Source: Delphinapterus leucas (Eukaryota > Chordata > Mammalia > Artiodactyla > Monodontidae). Taken from it: a DNA stretch of 64,000 nt. The notes beneath the pieces are model-generated. The model searched no databases. It was not told the DNA's origin and worked only from the letters and a program-made list of their open reading frames with translations. Of the stretch, positions 22,057-33,110 are shown in pieces. Made by a program: the position numbers and the translations under genes. Where the stretch lies: assembly GCF_002288925.2 (NCBI RefSeq), contig NW_022098043.1, forward strand, positions 1,514,157-1,578,156. The letters are read 5' to 3'. Numbering within the stretch: position 1 is the first letter of the stretch; each line of letters opens with the position of its first letter.

Positions 22057-22384
22057 GACTTCCCTGGTGGCGCAGTGGTTAAGTATCTGCCTGCCAATGC
22101 AAGGGACACAGGTTCGAGCCCTAGTCCGGGAAGATCCCACATGCTGTGGTGGAGCAACTAAGCCCATGGACCACAACTACTGAGCCTGCACTCTAGAGCC
22201 CATGAGCCACAACTACTGAAGCCCATGCGCCTAGAACCCATGCTCTGCAACAAGAGAAGCCACCGCAATGAGAAGCCTGCGCACCACAACAAAGAGTAGC
22301 CCCTGCTCACCGCAACTAGAGAAAGCCCACGTGCAGCAACACTCAATGCAGCCAAAAATAAATTAAAATAAATTTTAAAAAAAA
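22057..22384 (+). mobile_element. CHR-type SINE, form B
   Basis: Full-length copy. Target duplication AAAGTATGAG at about 22047 and 22385. Confidence 0.95.
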
Positions 22385-23020
22385 GAAAGTATGAGAATGA
22401 TGCCTCATTAAATAGAGAATCTCAACAGAGACAGACATTATATTTAAAAAAGAAAGAAATAGATTTTTCTAGATAGGCTCAACAGCAGATTTGAGCAGGC
22501 AGAAGAATCAGCAAACTCTAAGATAGGTTAATTGAGATTATCCAATATGAGGAACAGAAAGAAAAAAGCATGAAGAAAAATGAACAGAGCCTCAGAGAAC
22601 AAATTATCAAGTATACAAACCACCAAGCATACAAACAAGCAAATGGGAGGATGAAGAAATAATGGCCAATAAGTGCCCAAATATGATGAAAAACACATCC
22701 AGGAAGCTAAATAAAGTCTATGTAGGATAAACACAAAGTGATCCATACTTATGTTCAAGTGCTGAAAGAGAAAGACTGTCAACTAAGAATTCTATATCCA
22801 GCAAAACTATGCTTCTAAAACAAAGGAGAAATTATGACATTCCCAGATAAACAAAAACATAAAGCATTCATTACTAGCAGACATGCCTACAAGAAATACT
22901 AAAGGGAGACTTTTATGCTGACATAAAGAGAAACCATACAGTAACTAGAATCCACAGGAAGAAACAGAGTACCAGTAAGGTAACTACATAGATAAATATA
23001 AAAATAAAGAAGACAGTATA

Positions 23021-23139
23021 GGGACTTCCCTGGTGGTCCAGCAGTTAAAACTCTGTGCTTCCACTTTAGGGGGCAGAGGTTCAATCCCTGGTCAGGGAAC
23101 TAAGATCCCACATGACAGCTGGCACACCCCTCCCAAAAG
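23021..23139 (+). mobile_element. CHR-type SINE, form C
   Basis: Short copy with perfect 14-bp target duplication AAGAAGACAGTATA at 23007-23020 and 23140-23153. Confidence 0.96.
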
Positions 23140-23499
23140 AAGAAGACAGTATAAATGTATTTTTTATTTCTTCTCCTATCTAATTTAAAAAACAATGCAT
23201 AAAGCAATAACTATAAAACCATGTTAATGGGCTTTTAATATATAAATATATAATTTATATGAGAATAAAGCACCAAGAAGGGGAGAAGGAGTCAAGCTAC
23301 ACTGGAGAAATTTTTTTGTACACTACTGAAATTAAGTTGGTATTAATCTAAACTAGATTGTTTTAAGGTAAAATGTGAATTGTAATCCCCAGAGCAACCA
23401 CTAAAACTAGCTGGGAAGTCAAATTAGTAGAGTGTTAACCTTCTAAGAACAAGTACAAAAGAAATTAGAAAATTGTCACTAATATGGGCAACAGTCATT

Positions 23500-23795
23500 A
23501 GAAACCTCAATACAGTGTGTTCATTTGTGTAAACAAAGCTCCATCCAACCTCTCATGCCAACAGATCTGAGGTTAGCACGTTTTTTTCATATGTACTTGG
23601 CACTGGATAAATATCTGGTAAACAAGTGAAATGGCAATAATAACAAAAAATTGAAAATCTGAAATGGTTAATGAAAGTAACAGGATTTACAGGCAGATTG
23701 AGAAGGGAGAATCAGTAGTACCTCAACTGTTAATCACATTATCACTAGATAATAGGGATGATGATCCTGGGTTAGCTGATGTAAAGTTTCAATTA
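23500..23795. other. Unique DNA, nothing recognised
   Basis: No repeat family or gene signal recognised. Confidence 0.35.
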
Positions 23796-23805
23796 AAACA
23801 CCCCT

Positions 23806-24202
23806 GGGGGGTCGTCCCTGGTGGTCCGGTGGTAAAGAATGCGCCTTCCAATGCAGGGAACACTGGTTTGATCCCTGGTGGGGGAACAAAGATTCCACAT
23901 GCCGCAGGGCAACTAAGCCCACGTGTGCCACAACCACTGAGCTCACGCACCTCAACGAGAGAGTCCATGTGCCGCAAACTACAGAGCCCATGCGCTCTGG
24001 AGCCTGCACGCCACACCTACAGAGCCCACATGCCATGGAGCCTGATGCCACAACTAGAGTGAGAAAACCCGTACACCACAACTAGAGAGAAACACGTGCA
24101 CCACAACTAGAGAGAAGCCCTCATGCCACAACAAAAGATATCCCACATGCTGCAACTAAGACCCAACACAGCCAAGAACATAAATAAAAAACAAACAAAC
24201 AA
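23806..24202 (+). mobile_element. CHR-type SINE, long variant (first of two at one site)
   Basis: About 395 bp, longer than the other copies because of repeated 'cacaactagagagaa' blocks. Target repeat AAAACACCCCT at 23795-23805 and 24203-24213. Confidence 0.92.
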
Positions 24203-24213
24203 AAAACACCCCT

Positions 24214-24367
24214 GGGACTTCCCTGGTGGCCCAGTGGGTAAGACTCCATGCTCCCAATGCAGGGGGCCCAGGTTTGATCCCTGGTTGGGGAACTAGATCC
24301 TGCATGCATGCCACAACCAAGGAGTCTGAATGCCACAACTAAGACCTGGCAAAGATAAAATAAAACA
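24214..24367 (+). mobile_element. CHR-type SINE, form C (second of two at one site)
   Basis: Directly follows the previous copy. Its 3' flank carries a third ACACCCCT at 24371-24378. Confidence 0.92.
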
Positions 24368-24600
24368 AACACACCCCTGTCCTCAGAGAATCACAAACAG
24401 AAGGGTATCTTGCTGAAGAATCCTGTGTAGTCTTTGCAGAAAATGAGACTACTTTGTGTCTCCATCTAAATGAATGCATGTGCAAGACAGAAATATTCCC
24501 ATGGCTTCTCTAACCGTCTACGTGCAGAAGATGCCCAAACCTATACATATGCTGAGTCCAGATCCCTCCCAAAAGTTCAGGATAAAATCCAAAGTACTTT

Positions 24601-24902
24601 CTTTCTTTTTTAATTTTTAAATTTATTTTTTATTTTTTGACCACACTGGGTCTTCGTTGCAATGTGCAGGCTCTTCGTTGCAGGCTTTTCTTTAGTTGTG
24701 GCACGCAGGCTCAGTAGTTGTAGTGTGCAGGCTCTAGAGCATGCAGGCTCAGTAGCTGCGGTTCATGGCTTCTCTCTAGTTGCGGCACGCAGGTTTAGTT
24801 GCCCTGCGGCATGTGGGATCTTAGTTCCCCGACAAGGGATCGAACCCACGTCCCCTGCATTGGAAGGTGGATTCTTAACCACTGGACCACCAGGGAAGTC
24901 CC
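24601..24902 (-). mobile_element. CHR-type SINE, form C
   Basis: Reverse copy in L2. Target duplication AAAGTACTTT at 24591-24600 and 24903-24912. Confidence 0.95.
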
Positions 24903-25151
24903 AAAGTACTTTCAACAGATGACCATGCTCACATACCCCCATCATGCTCAACTACGCTCTCCCTCCCTTGCTAAAACGTCAGGCAGGTGAGCCTCCTTGC
25001 TGTTCCTTGAATCTGCCAGGCATGCTCAAGGCCTTTACACTTGCTATTCACTCTGGAATGCTCATTCCCAAGATATTCATTCCTCAATTCCTTTAGTTCT
25101 TTGCTCAAGTGTTGCCTTCTTAGTGAAGCCTTCCTTTAACATCCTACTTTT

Positions 25152-25468
25152 TAAAAAAAATATTTATTTATTTATTTGGCTGCTTCAGGTCTTAGTTGTG
25201 GCATGCAGGATCTTCCTTGCAGCATGCGGGACCTTTCGTTGCGGTGCGTGGGCTTCTCTCTAGTTGTGGTGTGTGGGCTCCAGAGCGCGCGGCTCGGTAG
25301 TTGCAGTGCGCAGGTTCTCTAGTTGGGGCACGCGGCCTCAGTAGTTGAGGCATATGGGCTTAGTTGCCCCGCGGCATGTGGGATCTTAGTTCCCTGACCA
25401 GGGATCGAACCCGCGTCCCCTGCATTGGAAGGCAGATTCTTAACCACTGGACCACCAGGGAAGTCCCT
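25152..25468 (-). mobile_element. CHR-type SINE, form C, long
   Basis: Reverse copy in L2. Target duplication CATCCTACTTT at about 25140 and 25470. Confidence 0.95.
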
Positions 25469-25748
25469 ATCATCCTACTTTAAATCGCAATCACCAGTAT
25501 CACCCCATTCTACCCCTGCTTTATCTCTTTTCCCAGCTTTATATTTCAGAGAGCACTTATCTTCTACATATTGTATAAATTTACTTTTTAAATTGTGTTT
25601 ATCATCTCCTCTCACTAAAATACAAGCTCTTTCAGGAAAAGTATTTTGCCTACTTTTGTTCACTGCTATATCTCTATAACACCTAGAATAGTACCTGGAA
25701 AATAGTAAGTGCTCAACAACAAATATATTTTGAATGAATGAGCTCCAA

Positions 25749-25789
<41 letters not shown>

Positions 25790-25791
25790 AC
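25749..25791. repeat. (TA)n(CA)n microsatellite
   Basis: About nine AT units followed by about twelve CA units. Confidence 0.95.
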
Positions 25792-26282
25792 TCACTAAAC
25801 ATCTCCACTTAGATATCCATAAACCTCCATTCAACATGCACAAAACAATTCATTATCTACCTCCCACTCATCCTTACTCCTTCCCCTTCCTGCAATTTCC
25901 TACCTTACCACCACCCACCTAGTTGCCCAAACCAGAAATCTCATCCTCCACATCATATGAGATATTTCCAAAACATATTTCATATCCATCTCTTCATCTC
26001 CACTGCCTGAAGACACAATAGAATCCAAAATAGTCTCACTGCCTCTGGACTTATTCCTCTTTAATCTAGGTACCACAGCTCCAGTAATTAATTGTTAAAG
26101 TGTTCCCTACACTGGGGTCTACGCAACTCTTAGAGTCCTTGTTTTCTTCCTACTTCAACTGAGGTAGTCTCTTGCAGGAACCTCCTCTTCTTCCTGACCT
26201 CTAAACATTGCAGAGCTCCAGATTTGGCCCCTGAATCTCATCTCTTTACTATTTTCACTCTCTCCTTCCCTAGAACATCACT
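25792..26282 (+). mobile_element. Second L2 LINE fragment
   Basis: L2 ORF-derived text such as 'catctccacttagatatcc' and 'cccaaaccagaaatctcatcc'. It repeats a region that lies upstream of the 24.4-25.7 kb L2, so it is a separate copy. Confidence 0.7.
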
Positions 26283-26480
26283 GGCATTTTGGCTGAGACA
26301 ATTCTTTATTGAGTAATGTCCCATACATTGCAGGACATTTAGCAATCGTCACTTAGTATTCTTTACCCCAGCACATTAAGTGCCCATTGCCTCCTCAGTT
26401 ATTATGACACCCAAAACCATCCCCCTAAATATCTAAATCCTCCTAGAGATGTAGCAACACCCCAAATATGAACCCTGACT
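26283..26480 (+). mobile_element. MER5-like hAT (Charlie) non-autonomous element
   Basis: Contains 'ggcattttggctgagacaattctttattg' and 'cattgcaggacatttagcaa', the usual body of MER5-type elements. The ends are worn. Confidence 0.65.
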
Positions 26481-26704
26481 AGTCATCTTATCCACTTCTA
26501 TAGCTTTAAATACTATATATATATAGATGACTCCCAAATTCCTATTTCCAGATTGAATCTCTTCCTTGAACTTCAGACTGGTATATTCACAGTCTACACA
26601 ATACTTTTACTTAGAAATCTAGTAAGTCTCTCAAACATGTTATACTTTAAAAACCAAACTCTTTGATTCCCGATTCCTGTTCCTCACCTGCCTTCGATAA
26701 CTGG
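26481..26704 (+). mobile_element. Third L2 LINE fragment
   Basis: 'tagatgactcccaaattcctatttccag' and the following text fit L2 ORF sequence upstream of the fragment at 25792. The MER5-like element lies between the two L2 pieces. Confidence 0.6.
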
Positions 26705-28402
26705 GGCAATAAGATATTATCACAAACAATTATGTACCACAAATGGACAACATAGAAGAAATGGACAAATTCCTAGAAATGTACAATCTCTCAAGACAGA
26801 TTATCAGAAAGAAATAGAAAATATAAACAGACCAGTTACTAGTAATGAAACTGAGTCAGTGATTTTAAAAAATTCCCAACAAACAAAAGTCCAGGACCAG
26901 AAGGCTTCACAGGTAAACTCTACCAAATGTTTAGAGAAGAGTTAATACCTACCCTTCTCAAACTATTCCAAACAATTGCTGAGGAAGAAATGCTTCCGAA
27001 TTCATTCTATGAGGGCAGCAACATCCTGATACCAAAACCAGACAAAGATGTCACAAAAAAAGAAAATTACAGGCCAATATCACTGAACATAGATGCAAAA
27101 ATCCTCAAAAATGTTAGCAAACCAAATTCAACAATACATTAAAAGGATCATATACCATGATCAAGTGGAATTTATCCCAGAATGCAGGATGGTTCAGTGT
27201 CTGCAAATCAATCAATGTGATGCATCACATTAACAAACTGAAGAATAAAAATCATCTCAATAGATGCAGAAAAAGTTTTTGACAAAATTCAACATCTGCT
27301 TATGATAAAAACTCTCCACAAAGTGGATGTAGAAGGAACGTACCTCAACATAATAAAGGCCAGTTTTGACAAGCCCACAGCTAACATTTCCTCTAAGATC
27401 AGGAACAAGACAAGGATGCTCACTCTCACCGCTTTTATTCAACATAGACTGGAAGTCCAAGCCACAGCAATCAGACAAGAAATAGAAATAAAAGGAATCC
27501 AAATTGGAAAGGAAGAAGTAAAACTGTCCCTGTTTGCAGATGACATCATATTATACATAGAAAATCCTAAAGACACCAACAAAAAACTACCAGAACTCAC
27601 CAGCAAATTCAGTAAAGTTGCAGGATACAAAATATACAGAAATCTGTTGCATTTCTTTACACTAGCAATGAAATATCAAAAAGAGAAATTAAGAAAGCAA
27701 TCCCATTTACAGTAGTGACAAAAAGAGTAAAGTCCTAGGAATAAATCTAACTAAGGAGGTAAAAGACCTATACTTGAAATACTATAAGACCCTGATGAAA
27801 AACTGAAGACAACAAAAACAGATGGAAAGATACACCATGCTCATGGATTGGAAGAATTAAAACTGTTAAAATGACCATACTACTCAAGGCAATCTACAGA
27901 TTCAGTGCAATCCCTACCAAAATACCCATGGCATTTTTCACAGAACTGGAACAAATAATTCTAAAATTTGTATGGAAACAAAGGACCCTGAATAGCCAAA
28001 ATTGTCTTGAGAAAGAAGAACAAAGCTGGACGTATCACACTCCCTGATTTCAAACTATAATACAAAGCTAATCAAAGCAGTATGGCACTGGCAGAAAAAC
28101 AGACACATATATCAATGGAACAAAATAGAGAGCCCAGAAATGAACCCACGCTTCTTGGGCAATTAATCTACGCCAAAGGAGGCAAGAATACACAATAGGG
28201 AAAAGACAGCCTCTTCAATAATGGTGCTGGGAAAACTGGACAGTTATATGCAAAAGAATCAAACTGGACTACTTTCTCACACCATGCACAAAAATAAATT
28301 CAAAACAGATTAAAGACTTAAATGTAAGACTTGAAACCATAAAAATTCTAGAAGAAAACACACGCAGTACACTTCTTAACATCGGTATTAGTAATATGTT
28401 TT

Positions 28403-28620
28403 TGTTTTTTTTGTTTTTTGTTTTTTTTGCAGTTCGTGGGCCTCCCACTGTTGTGGCCTCTCCCGTTGCGGAGCACAGGCTCCGGACGCGCAGGCTCAGC
28501 GGCCATGGCTCACAGGCCCAGCCGCTCCGCGGCATGTGGGATCTTCCCGGACCGGGGCACGAACCCGTGTCCCCTGCATCGGCAGGCGGACTCTCAACCA
28601 CTGTGCCACCAGGGAAGCCC
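28403..28620 (-). mobile_element. CHR-type SINE, form A
   Basis: Reverse copy in L1. Target duplication AGTAATATGTTTTT at about 28389 and 28620. Confidence 0.96.
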
Positions 28621-29262
28621 AGTAATATGTTTTTTATCAAACTAAAAAGCTTTTGCACAGCAAAGGAAACTATCAACAAAACGAAAATGCTGCCTACTGA
28701 GAGAAGATATTTGCAAACAAAATATTCTGTAAGAGATTAATATCCAAAATATACAAAGAACTCATACAACTCAACATCAAAAAAAAACTCAATTAAAAAA
28801 TGGGCAGAGGATCTCAATAGATATTTCTCCAAAGAAGACATATAGATGGCCAACAAGTACATGAAAAGATGTTCAACATCACTAATCATCAGGGAAATGC
28901 AAATCAAAATCACAATGAGACAGCACTTCACACCTGTCAGGATGGCTATTAACAAAAAGACAACAAATAACAAGTGTTGGCAAGGATATGGAGAAAAGGG
29001 AATCCTCATGCACTATTGGTGGGAATGTAAGTTGGTGCAGCCACTATGGAAAACAGTATGGAGATTCCTCAAAAAATTAAAAACAGAGCTACCATGTGAT
29101 CCAGCAATTCCTACTCTTGGTTATTTATCCAAAGAAAACAAAAACACTAATTAGAAAAGATATATACACCCCTATGTTCGTTGCAGCATTATTTACAACA
29201 GCCAAGATATGGAAGCAACCTAAGTGCCCATCAATAGATGAATGGATAAAGAAGATGTGGTA

Positions 29263-29298
29263 CACACACACACAGACACACACACACTCACACACTGG
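29263..29298. repeat. (CA)n-rich microsatellite in L1
   Basis: 'cacacacacacagacacacacacactcacacac' replaces the usual L1 text after 'gatgtggta'. Confidence 0.85.
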
Positions 29299-29327
29299 AA
29301 TATTAATCACCTATAAAAAATAATGAG

Positions 29328-29536
29328 GGCTTCCCTGGTGGCACAGTGGTTGAGAGTCCGCCTGCTGGTGCAGGGGACACAGGTTCGTGCCCCGGTCCGG
29401 GAAGATTCCACATGCCATGGAGCGGCTGGGCCTGTGAGCCATGTCCACTAAGTCTGTGCGTCTGGAGCCTGTGCTCCACAATGGGAGAGGCTACAACAGT
29501 GAGAGGCCCGCGTACGGCAAAAAAAAAAAAAAAAAA
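29328..29536 (+). mobile_element. CHR-type SINE, form A
   Basis: Complete copy in L1 with an A18 tail. The L1 word AATGA(AATC) is split and repeated around it. Confidence 0.94.
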
Positions 29537-29992
29537 TGAAATCTTGCCATTTGTGACAACGTGGTTGGGACAAGAGACTTTAATGAGAAGTGAAATAAGT
29601 CAGACAGAGAAAGATAAATAATATATGAGTTCACTTATATGAGGAATCTAAAAAGCAAAATAAAGGAACAAACAGAACAAAACAGACAGAATCATAGATA
29701 CAGAGAACAAACAGGTGGTTGCCAGAAGGGAGGGAGGTGTGGGGAGGAGAGAAATAGATAAGGAAGATTAAGAGGTAAAAATTTCCAGCTATAAAACAAA
29801 TGAGTTATGGGTATGAAATGTACCATTGGGGAATACAGTCAATATAATTATGTAATATCTTCATATGGTGACAGACAGTAGCTAGACTTATTGTGATCAT
29901 TTTGAAATGTATAGAAATATCAAATCACTATGTTGTGTAACAGAAACATACTGTTATAGGTCAATTATACTTCAAAAAATAAACAAACAAAC

Positions 29993-30390
29993 TCACAGAA
30001 AAAGAGATCAGATTTGTGGTTACCAGAGGCTGGGGTAGTGGGTGGGTGGGGGGTCTGGTTGTAGTCAGTCAAAAGGTACAAGCTTCTAGTTGTAAGATAA
30101 ATAAGTACTAGGGATGTGACATAAAACGTGATAAATATTGTTAACACTGCTCTATGTTACATATGAAAGTTGTTAAGAGTAAATCCTAAGAGTTCTCATC
30201 ACAAGGAAAAAGATTTTTTTCCTTTTCTTTACTTTTGTATACACATGTGATGATGGATGTTCACTAAACTTACGGAGGTAATCATTTCATGATGTATTTA
30301 AGTCAAATCATTATACAGTATGCCTAACACTTAATACAGTGCTATATGTCAATTATATCTCAATAAAACTGGAAGAAAAAACAAAACAGA
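29993..30390 (+). mobile_element. LINE-1 3' UTR fragment of an older subfamily
   Basis: Starts 'gagatcagatttgtggttaccagaggctgg' and ends 'tcaattatatctcaataaaactgg' with a short A-rich tail. Confidence 0.8.
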
Positions 30391-30449
30391 TAAAACCTCA
30401 TGTTCTGGACTTCCCTGGTGGCGCAGTGGTTAAGAATCCGCCTGTCAAT

Positions 30450-31542
30450 TTTTCACAGAACTAGAACAAAAAATTTCACAATTTGTATGGAAACACAAAA
30501 GACCCCGAATAGCCAAAGCAATCTTGAGAAACAAAAACGGAGCTGGAGGAATCAGGCTCCCTGACTTCAGACTATACTACAAAGCTACAGTAATCAAGCC
30601 AGTATGGTACTGGCACAAAAACAGAAATATAGATCAATGGAATAGGATAGAAAGCCCAGAGATAAACCCACGCACATATGGTAACCTTATCTTTGATAAA
30701 GGAGGCAAGAATATACAATGGAGAAAAGACAGCCTCTTCAATAAGTGGTGCTGGGAAAACTGGACAGCTACATGTAAAAGAATGAAATGAGAACACTCCC
30801 TAACACCATACACAAAAATAAACTCAAAATGGATTAAAGACCTAAATGTAAGGCCAGACACTATAAAACTCTTATTAGAGGAAAACATAGGCAGAACACT
30901 CTATGACATAAATGACAGCAAGATCCTTTTTGACCCACCTCCTAGAGAAATGGAAATAAAAACAAACATAAACAAAAGGGACCTAATGAAACTTCAAAGC
31001 TTTTGCACAGCAAAGGAAACCATAAACAAGACAAAAAGACAACCCTCAGAATGGGAGAAAATATTTGCAAATGAAGCAACTGACAAAGGATTAATCTCCA
31101 AAATTTACAAGCAGCTCATGCAACTCAATATTGAAAAAACAAACAACCCAATCCAAAAATGTGCAGAAGACCTAAATAGACATTTCTCCAAACAAGATAT
31201 ACAGATTGCCAACAAACACATGAAAGAATGCTCAACATCATTAATCATTAGAGAAATGCAAATCAAAACTACAATGAGATATCATCTCACACTGGTCAGA
31301 ATGCCCATCATCAAAAAATCTACAAACAATAAATGCTGGAGAGGGTGTGGAGAAAAGGGAACCCTCTTGCACTGGTGGTGGGAATGTAAATTGATACAGC
31401 CACTATGGAGAACAGTATGGAGGTTCCTTAAAAAACTAAAAATAGAACTACCATATGACCCAGCAATCCCACTACTGGGCATATACCCTGAGAAAACCAT
31501 AATTCAAAGAGTCATGTACCAAAATGTTCATTGCAGCTCTAT
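30450..31542 (+). mobile_element. LINE-1 ORF2 C-terminal slice inside a SINE, without tail or duplication
   Basis: L1 ORF2 C-terminal sequence with a 244-codon open stretch (30950-31684, of which the last 48 codons are SINE). It begins abruptly at 'ttttcacagaactag' and stops at 'cattgcagctctat' before the ORF2 end. No poly(A) and no target duplication are seen at the SINE junctions. Confidence 0.92.
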
Positions 31543-31825
31543 ATGCAGGGGATACGGGTTCGAGCCCTGGTCCTGGAAGATCCCACATGCCGTGGAGCAA
31601 CTAAGTTCTTGCGCTGCAACTACTGAGTCTGTGCTCCAGAGCCCGCGAGCCACAAGTACTGAAGCCTGCGCACCTAGAGCCTGAGCTCGGAAACAAGAGA
31701 AGCCACCGCAACGAGAAGCCCACGCACCACAACGAAGAGAAGCCCCTGCTTGCCACTAGAGAAAGCCCGCGCGCAGCAATGAAGACCCAACAACGAAGAC
31801 CCAACGCAGCCAAAAATAAATAAAT

Positions 31826-31849
31826 AAATATATATATATATATATATTT
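31826..31849. repeat. (TA)n microsatellite at a SINE-SINE junction
   Basis: About eleven TA units between the A-rich tail of one SINE and the T-rich tail of the reverse one. Confidence 0.9.
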
Positions 31850-32042
31850 TTGCGGTACACGGGCCTCTCACTGTTGTGGCCTCTCCCGTTGCAGAGCACA
31901 GACTCCGGATGCGCAGGCTCAGCGGCCATGGCTCATGGGCCCAGCCGCTCCGCAGTATGTGGGATCTTCCCGAACAGGGGCACGAACCCGTGTCCCCTGC
32001 ATCGGCAGGCGGACTCTCAACCACTGCGCCGCCAGGGAAGCC
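31846..32042 (-). mobile_element. CHR-type SINE, form A, in the tail of another SINE
   Basis: Reverse copy from 'ttttgcggtacacgggcc' to 'cgccagggaagccc'. It lies within the outer SINE's duplication boundaries. Confidence 0.94.
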
Positions 32043-32090
32043 CTAAATAAAATATTTTTTAAAATTAAAAATAAAAAAATCTCATGTTCT

Positions 32091-32752
32091 ATATAACAAG
32101 AGCTCGGGCAATACATGTCGAGCACTTACAGAAAGAGGTGGCACATGCATTAGCTATTTTGTATCATCATTTCAATAAAATGGCAACTTAAGTTTTCTAG
32201 TCGCTTGGGACTAAAGGAAAAATATCGTCATATTTATTACTGTATTAGCCTTATTAGTTCCAAGACCTGATAAAGACATTTTTTAAGAAACTTAAAGCAC
32301 AAGTGTCACTATTTTGTGCAGACAAAAAGGCTGCAGAGTATCCTGAGGGAATGGTGCAGATCCTATTACTTTTAACATCATAAATAAAACGACTTAAAAG
32401 CTAGGGTCTTTGAGGATCCTCTGAGGCAAAGGGAACTATGTAACCATATCTGTCTAAGCCAAACAAGAGGTCTGTTTCAGTAACTCCTGACCTTTTATTA
32501 ACTTCTGATTCCAATATCAGAGTCTCACGTACTCCTTTGCTCTTACGATGGTGTCCTCTCCAGATGTCTCTGTATTAAATCTATCTGAAGCCACAGATAT
32601 TCTTTATCAAGCTGAGGAGGAACTGTAATTTATCTCATCTGAAATACTCTGCATTTAAAACTCCTAATATGAATAATGGCTATAATGACTAAATATTATA
32701 TAACATTAAAAATGAACTACAGACATGCCTATCAACATGGATGAACACACCA
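32091..32752. other. Unique DNA, nothing recognised
   Basis: No gene signal recognised. A donor-like CT|GTAAGTGC on the minus strand at about 32127 has no matching open exon. Confidence 0.4.
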
Positions 32753-32834
32753 ATTTATTTATTTATTCGGTAAATTTATTTATTTATTTATTTATTTATT
32801 CGGTATTTATTTATTTACTTATTCGGTAAATAAA
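32753..32834. repeat. ATTT-rich minisatellite with CGGTA punctuation
   Basis: Three blocks of (ATTT)n, each ending ATTCGGTA (at about 32765, 32798 and 32821). This is a compound repeat rather than a plain tetranucleotide run. Confidence 0.85.
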
Positions 32835-32893
32835 GTAGCAGAAGAATTCAGCAGTGTGAGATCATTGATATAAAGTTTAAAATATGCAAAACA

Positions 32894-33110
32894 GGGCTTC
32901 CCTGGTGGCGCAGTGGTTGAGAGTCCGCCTGCTGATGCAGGGGACACGGGTTTGTGCCCCGGTCCAGGAAGATCCCACATGCTGCGGAGCGGCTAGGCCC
33001 GTGAGCCATGGCCGCTGAGCCTGCGCATCTGGAGTCTGTGCTCCGCGACGGGAGAGGCCACAACAGTGAGAGGCCCGCGTACCGCAAAAAAATAAAAATA
33101 AAAAATAAAA
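32894..33110 (+). mobile_element. CHR-type SINE, form A
   Basis: Complete copy. Target duplication TAAAATATGCAAAA at about 32878 and 33111. Confidence 0.96.

Larger units (their letters stand above)
20000..23500 (+). mobile_element. HAL1-like element (L1 relative carrying ORF1 only), with many SINEs
   Basis: A 5' UTR-like part (20000-20850) leads into ORF1-like text with no RT behind it. The ORF1 part is visible at 21420-21560 and 21870-22980 (for example 'attatccaatatgaggaacag', 'ccaaatatgatgaaaaacac'). It is followed by a 3' UTR-like tail to about 23470. L1 ORF1-like sequence without ORF2 is what defines HAL1. Seven SINEs interrupt it and all frames are broken. Confidence 0.6.
24440..25740 (+). 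mobile_element. L2 LINE 3' end, interrupted by two SINEs
   Basis: Ancient L2 text is clear at 24903-25151 ('cacttgctattcactctggaatgctcattccc', 'cttagtgaagccttcc') and 25469-25740, ending 'agtgctcaacaacaaatatattttgaatgaatga'. SINEs at 24601 and 25152 split it. Confidence 0.8.
26705..29992 (+). mobile_element. LINE-1, 5'-truncated, ORF2 from RT to 3' end
   Basis: The longest LINE in the window. It starts inside ORF2 upstream of RT. FADD, the L1 form of the RT catalytic box, lies at 27533-27544. The C-terminal region follows, interrupted by SINEs at 28403 and 29328, with a 3' UTR ending about 29990. Many stops (for example at 27142 and 27713) make it inactive. Confidence 0.9.
30407..32080 (+). 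mobile_element. CHR-type SINE, form B, split by an L1 slice and by a second SINE in its tail
   Basis: The SINE head (30407-30449) breaks off at 'ccgcctgtcaat'. The body resumes at 31543 with 'atgcaggggatacgggttcg' and continues to its (AAAT)n tail at 31816, where a reverse form A SINE lies. The target duplication CTCATGTTCT occurs only at 30397-30406 and 32081-32090, so the whole 1.7-kb block is one SINE insertion with later additions. Confidence 0.93.

Noticed and set aside
27302..27715. 137-codon plus-strand frame with an FADD motif
   Set aside because: It is the L1 reverse-transcriptase region of a truncated LINE, not a host RT gene.
30950..31684. 244-codon plus-strand open frame, the longest in the window
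   Set aside because: It is L1 ORF2 C-terminus running into SINE sequence, not a host gene.
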